From NCBI RefSeq assembly GCF_003937945.1, contig NZ_RSEC01000060.1:744001-808000 (forward strand): a DNA stretch of 64,000 bases. The letters run 5' to 3'. How positions within the stretch are numbered: the first letter of the stretch is position 1; each line of letters opens with the position of its first letter. Both the position numbers and the translations under genes were made by a program. Below, one piece after another: positions 51,784 to 60,791 of this stretch. The stretch is from Amycolatopsis eburnea. Its GTDB lineage: Bacteria > Actinomycetota > Actinomycetes > Mycobacteriales > Pseudonocardiaceae. The notes beneath the pieces are model-generated. The model saw only the letters and a program-made list of their open reading frames with translations. It did no database searches and was not told the origin of the DNA.

Positions 51784-52949
51784 CCGGTTGCCGGACGTGC
51801 CCGGGCGTCGAGGTCCGTGAGTTCCTCTCGCTCGGGCCGCAGCCGGCCTGCCTGTTCCCGGCGGACGCGGCGGCCGAACCGAGGTGGCCGCTCGACCTCG
51901 CGTTCTGCCCGCGCTGCGGCCTGGTCCAGATCGTGACGCCGGTGGGTGAACGCGTGCTGTTCGCCGGCGACTACCACCACCTCGACGGGGTGACCGGCAG
52001 CTACCGGCGGCACCTGCGCGGGCTGGCGGCGGACCTCGCCACCGCGTACCCGAGCGCCTCGGTCGTCGAGATCGGCAGCAACCACGGGGTCCTGCTCGCC
52101 GAACTGGCCGCCCGCGGGCTCGACGTGCTCGGCGTCGACCCGAACGGCTTCGGCCCGGCCCCGGTCGTCCGGGAGTTCTTCGGCGCGGAATCCGCGCGGC
52201 GACTGTCGCCTGTGGACATCGTCGCCGCGGTCAACACGCTGGCCTACGTCGAGGACCCGGCCGACTTCCTGACCGGGGTGCGCGCGATCCTGCGTCCCGG
52301 CGGGGTGTTCGTCTCGGAGTCGCACTACCTGCCGGATCTCCTCGAGACGCTGCAGTACGACTTCTTCTACCACGAGCACCCGCGGTACTACTCGCTGACG
52401 GCGCTCGAAGCGGCGTTCGCCCCGCACGGGCTGGAGGTGTTCCGCGTCGAGCGGATTCCCACGCGCGGCGGATCGCTGCGCGTCTACGCGGGCTCCCCCG
52501 GCGAGTCCGAAGTGGACGAATCCGTCGCCGCGCTGCGGGAGTTCGAGAAAACCCTGCGGCTGAACGAAGAAGGGACCTACCGGAAGTTCGCCGCGCGGGT
52601 GGCCGAGCACCGCGAACGCCTGCGCGGCTTGCTGGCGGCGGTGAAGCGGGACGGCTCGCGCGTCGCGGCCGCGACGTCACCGGCGCGCGCGACGACCCTG
52701 CTGACCTACTGCGGGCTGGGACCGGCCGACCTCGGGTTCGTCTCGGAGGTCAACCCGCGCAAGATCGGCAGGCTGTCCCCGGGCGCGCACCTCCCCGTGG
52801 TCGCCCAAGAGCGGCTGTGCGGGCCGGACCAGCCGGAGTACGCGCTGCTGCTGTCCTGGCACATCGCCGACGAGCTGATGTCCCTGCTGCGCGCCGACGG
52901 GTTCCGGGGGCGGTTCATCGTCCCGCTCCCGGAACCCGTCGTCGTCTGA
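51773..52949 (+). pseudogene. Second NDP-sugar C-methyltransferase, apparently frameshifted at its start
   Basis: From base 51789 the frame encodes a clear paralogue of the enzyme at 47811: zinc site CRTCPGVEVREFLSLG plus CPRC, SAM loop VVEIGSNHGVLLAELA, catalytic YDFFYHEHPRYYS, and SWHIADELMSLLR at the end. No ATG, GTG or TTG precedes the zinc motif in this frame. A GTG at 51773 overlaps the P450 stop but is one base out of frame. Removing one T at 51788-51789 gives V-R-G-S-R-C-R-T-C, a perfect start. So either the assembly has an extra base or the gene is disrupted. If functional, it would give a second methylation, or a different position, from its paralogue. Confidence 0.85.
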
Positions 52950-52950
52950 G

Positions 52951-54531
52951 CTACGCGGCCGGCACTTCGTCCGGAATGGGCTCCGCCGCCGGCGCGGGTT
53001 CCTGGCCGCTCTTCGGCACGTGCCGGAACAGCAGCAGCGCCACCGCCGCGAGCACCACCATGAGCACCGCGCAGACGATCGCCGCACCGGCGAACCCGCT
53101 GGTGAAGGCCTCGCGGATGGCGGTCAGCAGCGAACCGGCCAGGTCACCGGGCAGGCTGCCGGCCGCGGCCGTGCCCTCGGCGATGCCCTCGCGGGCGGCC
53201 GCGGCGACGTCGGACGGCACCCCGGCCGGGACCTCGGCCACGCCGCGGTAGACGGCCGTGGCGATCGAGCCGAACACCGCGATGCCGAAGGCGACGCCGA
53301 GTTCGTTGCTCGTCTGCGAGATCGCGCCCGCCGCCCCGGCCTTCTCCGGCGGCGCCGAGCCCATCACCAGGCCGATGCCCAGCACCAGCATCGGCGAGAG
53401 CCCGGCGGTCGCCAGCACCGTGCCGAGCACGGTGATGACCAGGCCGCCGCTCGCCGGCACCTGCGTGAGCAGCACGAAACCGGCCAGGGACACCATCATC
53501 CCGGCCGCGATGACGACCGCGGGCCGGAACCGCTGGGCCAGGCCCGGCGAAACCATGTACCCGGCCACCATGCCGACGGTGTACGGGATCAGCCACAGGC
53601 CGGAGTTCAGCGGCGAGAGGCCGAGCACCAGCTGCAGGTACTGGTTGAACAGCAGGATGATGCCGCTGATCGTGGACCCGCCGAGCAGCATCATGCCCAG
53701 CGCGCCGCTGAAGGCCGGGCGGCCGAGCAGCCGCACGTCCAGCAGCGGGTCGGCGAGCCGCCGCTGCCGGCGCACGAACGCGACGCCGAACAGCAGGCCC
53801 GCCGCGAGGACCACCAGCGACACCACGACCGAGCTGCCGCGCGCGAGTTCCTTGAGGCCGTAGATGACCGGCAGGATGGTGGCCATCGACAGCACGATGC
53901 TGACGAGGTCGAGCTTGAAGCCGGCGCCGCCCGCCTTGTGCTCGGGCAGCAGGATCGGCGCGACGACCAGCAGCAGCCCCATCACCGGCAAGCCGAGCAG
54001 GAACACCGAACCCCACCAGAACGCCGACAGCATCACGCCGCCGACCAGCGGGCCGATGGCCATGCCGACCATGAAGAAGCTCGTCTGGACGCTGATCGCG
54101 ACCGCCCGCTGCTTCGCGTTCCGGAACATCGTGGAGATCAGGCCCAGCATCGTGGGCATCAGCGTGGAGCCGGCGATGCCGAGCCCCGCGCGGGCCGCGA
54201 TCAGCATCTCCGCGCTGGACGACCAGGCCGCCACCGCCGAGGCGACGCTGAACAGCGCGGCGCCGATCATCAGCAGCTTCCGGTGCCCGATGCGGTCGCC
54301 CAGGTTGCCCATGGTGACGAGGAGACCGGCGATGGTGAAGCCGTAGATGTCGACGATCCACAGCATCTGCGCGCTGCTGGGGTGCAGGTCCGCGGTGACG
54401 TGGGGAATGGCCAGGATGAGGACGCTCAGGTCCAGTGACAGCAGCAGGGTCGGGAGGATGAGGACGGCGAGGCCGATCCACTCCTTCTTGCCCGCCAGCT
54501 CGCCTGGGGGCGTCGAGCTGTTGGTGGTCAT
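52951..54531 (-). CDS. DHA2-family MFS multidrug exporter (EmrB/QacA type)
   Basis: This 526-residue permease has 14 predicted helices, with LDLSVLILAIPHVTADLH in helix 1 and GNLGDRIGHRKLLMIG in loop 2-3 (motif A). GLGIAGSTLMPTMLGLI is in motif C position, marking a drug/proton antiporter. It is a good candidate for product export or resistance. The ATG at 54531 follows AAAGGGGATC; the frame opens further upstream without protein-like sequence. It converges on the second C-methyltransferase with one base between. Confidence 0.92.
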   Translation of the reverse strand: MTTNSSTPPGELAGKKEWIGLAVLILPTLLLSLDLSVLILAIPHVTADLHPSSAQMLWIVDIYGFTIAGLLVTMGNLGDRIGHRKLLMIGAALFSVASAVAAWSSSAEMLIAARAGLGIAGSTLMPTMLGLISTMFRNAKQRAVAISVQTSFFMVGMAIGPLVGGVMLSAFWWGSVFLLGLPVMGLLLVVAPILLPEHKAGGAGFKLDLVSIVLSMATILPVIYGLKELARGSSVVVSLVVLAAGLLFGVAFVRRQRRLADPLLDVRLLGRPAFSGALGMMLLGGSTISGIILLFNQYLQLVLGLSPLNSGLWLIPYTVGMVAGYMVSPGLAQRFRPAVVIAAGMMVSLAGFVLLTQVPASGGLVITVLGTVLATAGLSPMLVLGIGLVMGSAPPEKAGAAGAISQTSNELGVAFGIAVFGSIATAVYRGVAEVPAGVPSDVAAAAREGIAEGTAAAGSLPGDLAGSLLTAIREAFTSGFAGAAIVCAVLMVVLAAVALLLFRHVPKSGQEPAPAAEPIPDEVPAA

Positions 54532-54707
54532 GATCCCCTTTGAGTGGTTTGTCTGAATCGTTTCAAGAGTCACCGGGTGTGACTCGTCCAACACTGATCG
54601 TCGGCCCCTCTCGAGGACGGCCGCATCTTTCTGATTGCTCTGCGTCACGAAGTCCGCAAGCAATCGGTGAGACGCTGGCGGCGGCGGGCGGCTGGGAACC
54701 TCGAACG

Positions 54708-55844
54708 ATGCGGATCCTCTTCGCCACGGTGCCCCTCTCGGGACACTTCTTCCCCCTCGTGCCGCTCGCGTGGGCCTACCGGGCCGCCGGCGCCGAGGTC
54801 GTGGTGACCACGTCGGCGGACTACCTGCCGACGGTCCTGCGCGCCGGGCTCCCCGCGACGCCCGCCGGGCCCGCGGCGGACTTCACCGGCCTCGCCGGCC
54901 ACGGCTACCGCGACGCCGGCGAGCACCTGCTCGCCCACGGCCGGGTGTTCGCCCGCGTCTCCGCCGCGAACCTGGTGGGCACGCTCCGGCTCGCCGAGAG
55001 CTGGCAGCCGGACCTCGTGGTGTACGAACGCGCGGCCGCGGCGGGCGCGATCACGGCGGCGGTGCACGGCGTCCCCGGCGTCGAGCTGCAGTGGGGTGTG
55101 CCCGCGCTGCGCGAGTACCGCGAGGCGGCGGACGAGGTGCTCGCCGGCGAGCTGTCCGCGCTGGGCCTGCCCGCGCTGCCGCGCGCGGACCACGTCGTCG
55201 GCACCTGGCCGCCGAGCCTGCGCCACCTGCACGCGGCGGAGCAGTCGAGCATGCGGCACGTGCCGTACAACGGCGACGCCCGGCTGCCGGACTGGCTGGC
55301 GGTCCCGCCGCGACGGCCGCGGGTGTGCCTGACGCTGGGCACCGTGCTCCCCGGGCTCGGCACGGCCGGGCTGTTCCTGGCCCTGCTCGAGAAACTGTCC
55401 ACGTTGGACATCGAGCTGGTGGTCGCGGTGGCCGACGAGACGGCGGCGGCGTGGGGCCCGCTCCCGCCGTCGGTGCTGCACGCGGGACGGCTCCCGCTGG
55501 CGCAGGCGCTGCGGACGTGCGACGCGGTCGTGCACCACGGCGGCAACGGGACGTCGCTCGCGGCGCTCGAAGCCGGGGTCCCGCAGCTGGTGCTCCCGCA
55601 CTTCGACGACCAGATCGGGAACGCGGAAGCCGTGGTGCGCTCGGGCGCCGGGCTGCGGCTGTCGCCCGGGGAGATCACGCCCGAGGCGGTGGCGGCCGGG
55701 TGCGCGCAGCTGCTGGACGAACCCCGGTTCGCCGAGGTGGCGGCCGGGGTCGCCGCGGAGAACGCCGCGCAGCCGTCGCCCGCCGAAGTCGTGCGCACGC
55801 TGACTCCCCTGGCTCTGCAACCGGAACTCCGCCGGGCGGGCTGA
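54708..55844 (+). CDS. GT1-type glycosyltransferase
   Basis: This 378-residue GT-B enzyme of the UGT/GtfB-like group has N-terminal FATVPLSGHFFPLVPLAWAY with the catalytic His region. It ends with a nucleotide-sugar-binding motif HHGGNGTSLAALEAGVPQLV and PHFDDQIGNAEAV. It probably transfers a deoxysugar to an aglycone. The divergent MFS gene shares the upstream region. A hairpin terminator follows at 55860-55894. The acceptor is unknown, as no scaffold-making gene is in the window. Confidence 0.92.
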   Translation: MRILFATVPLSGHFFPLVPLAWAYRAAGAEVVVTTSADYLPTVLRAGLPATPAGPAADFTGLAGHGYRDAGEHLLAHGRVFARVSAANLVGTLRLAESWQPDLVVYERAAAAGAITAAVHGVPGVELQWGVPALREYREAADEVLAGELSALGLPALPRADHVVGTWPPSLRHLHAAEQSSMRHVPYNGDARLPDWLAVPPRRPRVCLTLGTVLPGLGTAGLFLALLEKLSTLDIELVVAVADETAAAWGPLPPSVLHAGRLPLAQALRTCDAVVHHGGNGTSLAALEAGVPQLVLPHFDDQIGNAEAVVRSGAGLRLSPGEITPEAVAAGCAQLLDEPRFAEVAAGVAAENAAQPSPAEVVRTLTPLALQPELRRAG

Positions 55845-55859
55845 CCCCGGCACGCGAAA

Positions 55860-55894
55860 AGGCCGCGGGCCGGGTGATCCCCGGCCCGCGGCCT
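55860..55894 (+). terminator. Terminator of the GT1 gene
   Basis: AGGCCGCGGGCCGGG and CCCGGCCCGCGGCCT form a perfect 15-bp stem with a 5-base loop. There is an A-tract before it and no T-tract after it. Confidence 0.75.
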
Positions 55895-55911
55895 CCGCAC
55901 TGCCCGCCTCA

Positions 55912-55998
55912 AGCGCCCCAATGTGGCCTTGGTTGCGTCTGACGCACCCAAGGTGGCCTTCGGTGCGTCTGACGCACCGAAGGCCACCTTGGGGCGCT
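55912..55998. repeat. 87-bp palindromic element, copy 2
   Basis: It has the same ends (AGCGCCCCAATGTGGCCTT) and the same length as copies 1 and 3. Both interior GCGTCTGACGC units are present. It lies between the convergent glycosyltransferase genes. Confidence 0.85.
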
Positions 55999-56010
55999 CG
56001 GGACCCGGGC

Positions 56011-57366
56011 TCAGCTCTGGTGGTCGAGCGTGAGCTGCTCCAGGATCTTCACGTACTCGGCCGGGCCGGGGACCGAGTTGATCTCCTTCAGCAGCCGCTG
56101 GGCGTTCTCCTTGAAGGACTTCTCCTCCAGCACCCGGCGGATCTGCTCGCGCATCACCGCGGCGTCCGGCTCGGCCACGTTCAGCACCAGGCCCGCGCCC
56201 TTCGCCAGGGTGAAGCGGGCCAGCGCCGGGCCGAGGCTGTAGCGCGACCGGGCCAGGCGGGCCGCACCCGAGGGGTTCGCGCGGATGCTGTGGCCGACGA
56301 AGTCGACCAGCAGCTGCGGGACGCTGTTCAGGATCGCCGGCATGACCGTGCCGACACCGCCGTGGTGGATGAGCAGCGAGCACGTCGGGACCAGCTGGTC
56401 CAGCGGGACGAACGGGAGGACGCGGACGTTCTCCGGGATCTGCTCGACCTTCGCCAGCTGCTGCTCGTCGAGCGTCGCGACGACCTCGACGTCCAATTCG
56501 GACAGTGCGTTGAGCAGCACCGGGATGTGGTCCCAGCCGCCCTCCATGAACGCGCGCTCGGACAGGCCCAGCGACACCGCGACGCGGGGGCGCTCCGGCA
56601 CCGGGTACAGCCAGTCCGGCATCGGCTGCTGGCTCGAGTACGACACCCAGCGCATCGGGACGACGTTCGCGGACACCTCGGGGCCGATCTCCGTCGGCTG
56701 CGAGTTGATCGTCCACTGGCCCCACAGCAGCTCGTCGTCGATCTCGACGCCGTAGCGCTCGGCCGCCGCGCGGACCGTCTCGACCGCCGGGTTCGGCAGT
56801 TCGGGCGCACCGGGCTTGCTCGTGAGCTCCTTGAACTTGTCGATGCTGCGGCAGAAGACGTCGGGCGCGGTCCACCAGCGGGCGTGCGCCGCGCCGGCGA
56901 CCTTCGCCGCCACCGCCGCGGCGGGCAGGCAGGCGTCCCAGATCACCAGGTCCGGCTGCCACGCCTTGGTGAACTCGACGAGGCCGTCCAGGAACGGCAG
57001 CGGCTCGTTCGGGTCACCCTTCCACGGCGCGAAGTCCCACTGCGCGGGCAGGTAGTACTGGCTGTAGACGTCCCAGTGCTCGCGGTCCGGGTCGTCGGCG
57101 TCGAAGCCGAGGGCCTCCAGCGCCGCGGTGATCTCGGCGAGGTCCGCGCGCTCCTTCTCGTAGGCCCGGCCGGGGCCCATCGGGATCGGCATGCTGTCGA
57201 TGTCGCAGACCGAGACCGGGGTGATGCCCATCGACGCGATCGTCTCCACCCCGCCCGGGTGCGTGGCGATCACGACTTCGTGGCCCGCGGACTTCAGCGC
57301 CCAGGCCAGCGGCGCCAGCGGGTAGGTGTGCGCCGGGGCCGGCCAGATGGCGAATTGCACACGCAT
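56011..57366 (-). CDS. GT1-type glycosyltransferase (macrolide/antibiotic type)
   Basis: This 451-residue GT-B enzyme has the N-terminal AIWPAPAHTYPLAPLAWAL, LVIWDACLPAAAVAAKVAGA, and C-terminal LIHHGGVGTVMPAILNSVPQ with VDFVGHSIRANPSGAARL. It resembles the EryCIII/DesVII group of deoxysugar transferases, some of which need an activator P450-like protein; none of that type is adjacent. It is distinct in sequence from the GT1 at 54708, so at least two glycosylations are possible. Good ATG at 57366. Confidence 0.9.
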   Translation of the reverse strand: MRVQFAIWPAPAHTYPLAPLAWALKSAGHEVVIATHPGGVETIASMGITPVSVCDIDSMPIPMGPGRAYEKERADLAEITAALEALGFDADDPDREHWDVYSQYYLPAQWDFAPWKGDPNEPLPFLDGLVEFTKAWQPDLVIWDACLPAAAVAAKVAGAAHARWWTAPDVFCRSIDKFKELTSKPGAPELPNPAVETVRAAAERYGVEIDDELLWGQWTINSQPTEIGPEVSANVVPMRWVSYSSQQPMPDWLYPVPERPRVAVSLGLSERAFMEGGWDHIPVLLNALSELDVEVVATLDEQQLAKVEQIPENVRVLPFVPLDQLVPTCSLLIHHGGVGTVMPAILNSVPQLLVDFVGHSIRANPSGAARLARSRYSLGPALARFTLAKGAGLVLNVAEPDAAVMREQIRRVLEEKSFKENAQRLLKEINSVPGPAEYVKILEQLTLDHQS

Positions 57367-57467
57367 TGTTTCGGCTCCTCCAGGACGAGTCGGCGGGAGA
57401 CTTTCTTCAGCCGCCAAGGGAAAATCGTAGGGACGCGAAGCGGGGCGGACATCTCCCCCAGTGCCGC

Positions 57468-58976
57468 TCAGGCCGCCTCGGCCCGCTGGTCACCGGGCTC
57501 TTCCGGGTCCGGGACCGCGGCCAGCCCCCCGCGTTCCGCGGCAATCCGGGAAAGCGCCGCATAACGGTCAGGACGGCGAGCCCGCAGCCAAAACGCGAAA
57601 CCCGCGCCGGCCGCGACGACGACCACGAACGCCCACGGCAGCGAGTTCACCAGCGTGCTCGTCGTGCCGGTCAGCAGGTCGAAGTTCTGGACCACCAGCA
57701 CCGCGGACGCCACCAGCCCGAGCAGCCCCAGGACGGGCGCGACCCCGGTGCGCCACCAGTGCCGGTCCGGCCGGCGGCGGAAGAACGCGATGACCGACAG
57801 GGAAGCGGCCGCCTGCAGCCCGACGATGCCGAGCGTGCCCAGCCCCGTCATGGTGGTGGCGAGGTTGACGTACGGGTCCGCGCCGGCGAGCGCGAAGATC
57901 GCGGTGACGGCGACGGTGAAGATCGTCTGCGTCAGGCTCGCGCGGTGCGGCGACCCGTGCTTGCGGTGCACCGCGCCGAGCCCGGCGGGCAGCACGCGGT
58001 CGCGGCCGAGGGCGTACAGGTAGCGGTTGGACGCGCCGTGCATCGCGAGCATCCCGGCGAACAGGCTGGTGCACAACAGGATCTGCATCCCGGTGGTGAC
58101 CGCCGAGCCCAGGTAGTCGTCGGTGAGCCCGCCGAAGAGGTTGCCGAGCTGCTGCCCGGCGACGTCCCGCAGCTGCCCCGGCCCGACCGCGCCGACCGCG
58201 ACCCAGCTCGTCAGCGCGTAGAAGACCGCGATCAGGATCACCGACCAGTAGGTGGCGAGCGGGACGCTGCGGCGCGGGTTGCGCGACTCTTCGCCGTACA
58301 GCGCGGCGGATTCGAAGCCGATGAAGGAGATGAGCGCGAACATCAGGGACACGCCGAGCCCGGCACCGACGATGGTCGCCGGGTCGAACGAGGCCGCGGG
58401 CAGCGCGCCACCGCCGTGCCGGAGCAGCACCGCGATGTCGAGCAGCACCAGGATCGCGACCTCGGCGATCATCAGGACGGCGAGCACGCGGGCGCTGAAG
58501 TCGATCTTCCGGTAGCCCAGCACGCCCATCAGCGCGAGCCCGATCGCGGCCCAGACCGGCCACGGCCAGTCGAGGCCGTAGGAGGCCGCGACGAGCTGCG
58601 CGAAGTAGGCGAAGGCGCCGGTCATCCCGACGGTGGCGGTGTTGTAGGCGAGCACGGCGGCCCAGCCACCCCCGACCGCGGCCGGCCGCCCGAGCCCGGC
58701 CGACAGGTAGCCGTAGAACCCGCCCGAGGTGACGATCCGCCGGCTCATCGCGGCGTACCCGACGGAGAAGCAGAGGAGCGTGAGCCCGGCGAAGACGAAC
58801 ATCGCGGGCACCGCGGCGCCGTTGCCGATGGCGAAGGCCAGCGGGACGGTCCCGACCATCGCGGCGAGCGGAGCCGCGGCCGCCACGACCAGGAAGACGA
58901 TCTTCGGGGTACCGAGGGTGCGCCGGAGGGACGCCGGTCGCGCGTCCCCGGAACCGCGGTCGGATGCTGCGCTCAC
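57468..58976 (-). CDS. APC-family amino acid/amine permease
   Basis: This 502-residue transporter has about 12-13 helices. TM1 carries FLVVAAAAPLAAMVGTVPLA, TM3 SRRIVTSGGFYGYLSAGLG, TM6 FALISFIGFESAALYGEES (the APC consensus), and NRYLYALGRDRVLP follows TM8. It is probably a proton-coupled importer of an amino acid, amine or GABA-like compound. GAGGAA precedes the GTG start. It lies near oxidoreductase and aminotransferase genes of the same strand, suggesting uptake for catabolism, though a palindrome and terminator separate them. Confidence 0.9.
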   Translation of the reverse strand: MSAASDRGSGDARPASLRRTLGTPKIVFLVVAAAAPLAAMVGTVPLAFAIGNGAAVPAMFVFAGLTLLCFSVGYAAMSRRIVTSGGFYGYLSAGLGRPAAVGGGWAAVLAYNTATVGMTGAFAYFAQLVAASYGLDWPWPVWAAIGLALMGVLGYRKIDFSARVLAVLMIAEVAILVLLDIAVLLRHGGGALPAASFDPATIVGAGLGVSLMFALISFIGFESAALYGEESRNPRRSVPLATYWSVILIAVFYALTSWVAVGAVGPGQLRDVAGQQLGNLFGGLTDDYLGSAVTTGMQILLCTSLFAGMLAMHGASNRYLYALGRDRVLPAGLGAVHRKHGSPHRASLTQTIFTVAVTAIFALAGADPYVNLATTMTGLGTLGIVGLQAAASLSVIAFFRRRPDRHWWRTGVAPVLGLLGLVASAVLVVQNFDLLTGTTSTLVNSLPWAFVVVVAAGAGFAFWLRARRPDRYAALSRIAAERGGLAAVPDPEEPGDQRAEAA

Positions 58977-59065
58977 GGGTTCTTCCTCTCACTCGCTCGC
59001 GATGGGTTCGCGACCAAGTCTTCGCTTCGGGTGAGCACCCGCTCGTCTCCCCCGCTGCGGACTAA

Positions 59066-59152
59066 AGCGCCCCAATGTGGCGTTGGTTGCGTCAGACGCA
59101 CCGAACGCCACATTGGGTGCGCTGGACGCACCGAACGCCACATTGGGGCGCT
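59066..59152. repeat. 87-bp palindromic element, copy 3
   Basis: The ends and length match copies 1 and 2. GGCCTT is replaced by GGCGTT on the left and AACGCC on the right, so base-pairing is preserved by matching changes. It lies between the permease promoter and the end of the GMC operon. Confidence 0.85.
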
Positions 59153-59167
59153 TGGGGCCGGGACGCG

Positions 59168-59203
59168 AAAGGGACGGCCGGCGGGGGTGCCGGCCGTCCC
59201 TTT
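59168..59203 (-). terminator. Terminator of the GMC operon
   Basis: AAAGGGACGGCCGGC and GCCGGCCGTCCCTTT form a perfect 15-bp stem with a 6-base loop, 19 bases after the last stop on the minus strand. Confidence 0.85.
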
Positions 59204-59222
59204 CTCCGTGCGGGGAGCCGCG

Positions 59223-60791
59223 TCAGGAGGCCTTGGCCAGTGGCGTCGACTGCGCCCCGCGGACCAGGTCCGCGGCCTTCTCCCCGATGACGATCGCCGT
59301 CGCGTTCGGCGCGCCGCGGCCGACGGTCGGCATCACCGAGACGTCGGCGACTCGGAGGCCTTCGACGCCGTACACCTTGAGCTCGTGGTCGACGACCCGG
59401 CCCATCCCGCAGGCGCCGCTGCCGTGGAAGATCGAGTTCGTGTAGCGCCGCACGTACTCGCGCAGGTCGTCGTCCGAATCGGACGCCGGGGCGTTGAGCA
59501 GGCGCTCGTTGAACTTCGCGAACGCCGGCCGGCTCGCGATGTCCATGGCGATCCGGACGCCGGCCACGGCGACGTCGATGTCGCCCTCCGCGCTGAAGTA
59601 GCGGTGCTCGATCTTCGGCTTGGCCGTCGGGTCCTCCGCCACCAGCGTGATCTGGCCGCGGCTGCGCTGCGTCAGCAGCACCGGGCCGAACGTGATCGCG
59701 TGCCGGGTCGGCACCGTCAGGCCGCTGTCGGCGAACTCCATCGGGCCGGCGAAGTAGACGACGTCCGGGGCGGGCAGCCCGGGCTGGGTCCGCACGTACC
59801 CGCCCGCCTCCGGGCCGTTCGACGTCAGCGGGCCGCGGCCCTCTTCCTGGAACGCCCGGATGCTCTCCGGCTCGAACGCGCTCAGCAGGCTGTTCGGCTG
59901 CGAGTGTTCGTAGATCAGCGGGACCAGCGGGTGGTCCTGCAGGTTCTTGCCGACCTCGGCGTGGTCGAGCACGACCTCCATGCCGAGCCCGCGCAGCTGG
60001 TCGGCCGGGCCGATGCCGGAGAGCAGCAGCAGCTGCGGCGAGTTGTACGCCCCGGCCGAGAGGATGACCTCGCGCTCGGCGTGGATCGTGAGCTCGTCGT
60101 CGACCTGGCGGCCGGTGACGCCGATCGCGCGGCCGTTCTCGATGAGCACGCGGTAGACCTGGTAGTTCTTGATCAGCGTCAGGTTCGGCCGCTCGAGCGC
60201 CGGGTGCAGGAACGCCTGCGCGGTGCTCCACCGGCGCCCGTTGCGCTGGGTCACCTGGAAGCGGCCGAAGCCGTCCTGGGTGGGGCCGTTGAAGTCGTCG
60301 TTGGCCGGGTGCCCGGCCTGCAGCGCCGCCTCGACGAGCGCCGTCGTCGCGGGGTTCAGCGAACGACCGTCCGAAACGGACAGTGGCCCGCCCGCGCCGT
60401 GGTACTCCGACGCGCCGCGCTCGTTGTCCTCGGACCGCTTGAACAGCGGGAGCAGCTCGTCGTAGCTCCAGCCGGGCTGGTTCCAGCCGTCGTAGTCGAT
60501 GCGGTTGTTGCGCAGGTACAGCATCGCGTTGATCGAGCTGGTGCCGCCGAGCACCTTGCCGCGCGGGTGGAAGACCCGCCGCCGGTTCAGCTGCTCTTCT
60601 TCGTGGGAGTCGTAGTCCCAGTCGACCCGGGTGCGGAACAGGTCGCCGAAGACGGCGGGGATGTGGATGTTCTCGACGTCGTCGTTGCCGCCCGCCTCGA
60701 CGAGAGCGACCTTGACGTCCGGGTCTTCGGACAGCCGGGCCGCGAGCACGCAGCCCGCGGAGCCCGCGCCGACCACGATGTAGTCGTACAT
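59223..60791 (-). CDS. GMC-family FAD oxidoreductase, paralogue 1
   Basis: This 522-residue glucose-methanol-choline oxidoreductase has FAD loop YIVVGAGSAGCVLAARLSED, GMC signature 1 PRGKVLGGTSSINAML, signature 2 GAYNSPQLLLLSGIGP, and the C-terminal catalytic region IFHGSGACGMG with VDHELKVYGVEGLRVAD. Substrates are primary alcohols such as choline-like compounds. The catalytic His usual in IFHxxGTC is present as His in SIFHGSGACG. Its ATG overlaps the stop of paralogue 2 (TGATG), so the two are coupled and may form a pair. Confidence 0.93.
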   Translation of the reverse strand: MYDYIVVGAGSAGCVLAARLSEDPDVKVALVEAGGNDDVENIHIPAVFGDLFRTRVDWDYDSHEEEQLNRRRVFHPRGKVLGGTSSINAMLYLRNNRIDYDGWNQPGWSYDELLPLFKRSEDNERGASEYHGAGGPLSVSDGRSLNPATTALVEAALQAGHPANDDFNGPTQDGFGRFQVTQRNGRRWSTAQAFLHPALERPNLTLIKNYQVYRVLIENGRAIGVTGRQVDDELTIHAEREVILSAGAYNSPQLLLLSGIGPADQLRGLGMEVVLDHAEVGKNLQDHPLVPLIYEHSQPNSLLSAFEPESIRAFQEEGRGPLTSNGPEAGGYVRTQPGLPAPDVVYFAGPMEFADSGLTVPTRHAITFGPVLLTQRSRGQITLVAEDPTAKPKIEHRYFSAEGDIDVAVAGVRIAMDIASRPAFAKFNERLLNAPASDSDDDLREYVRRYTNSIFHGSGACGMGRVVDHELKVYGVEGLRVADVSVMPTVGRGAPNATAIVIGEKAADLVRGAQSTPLAKAS

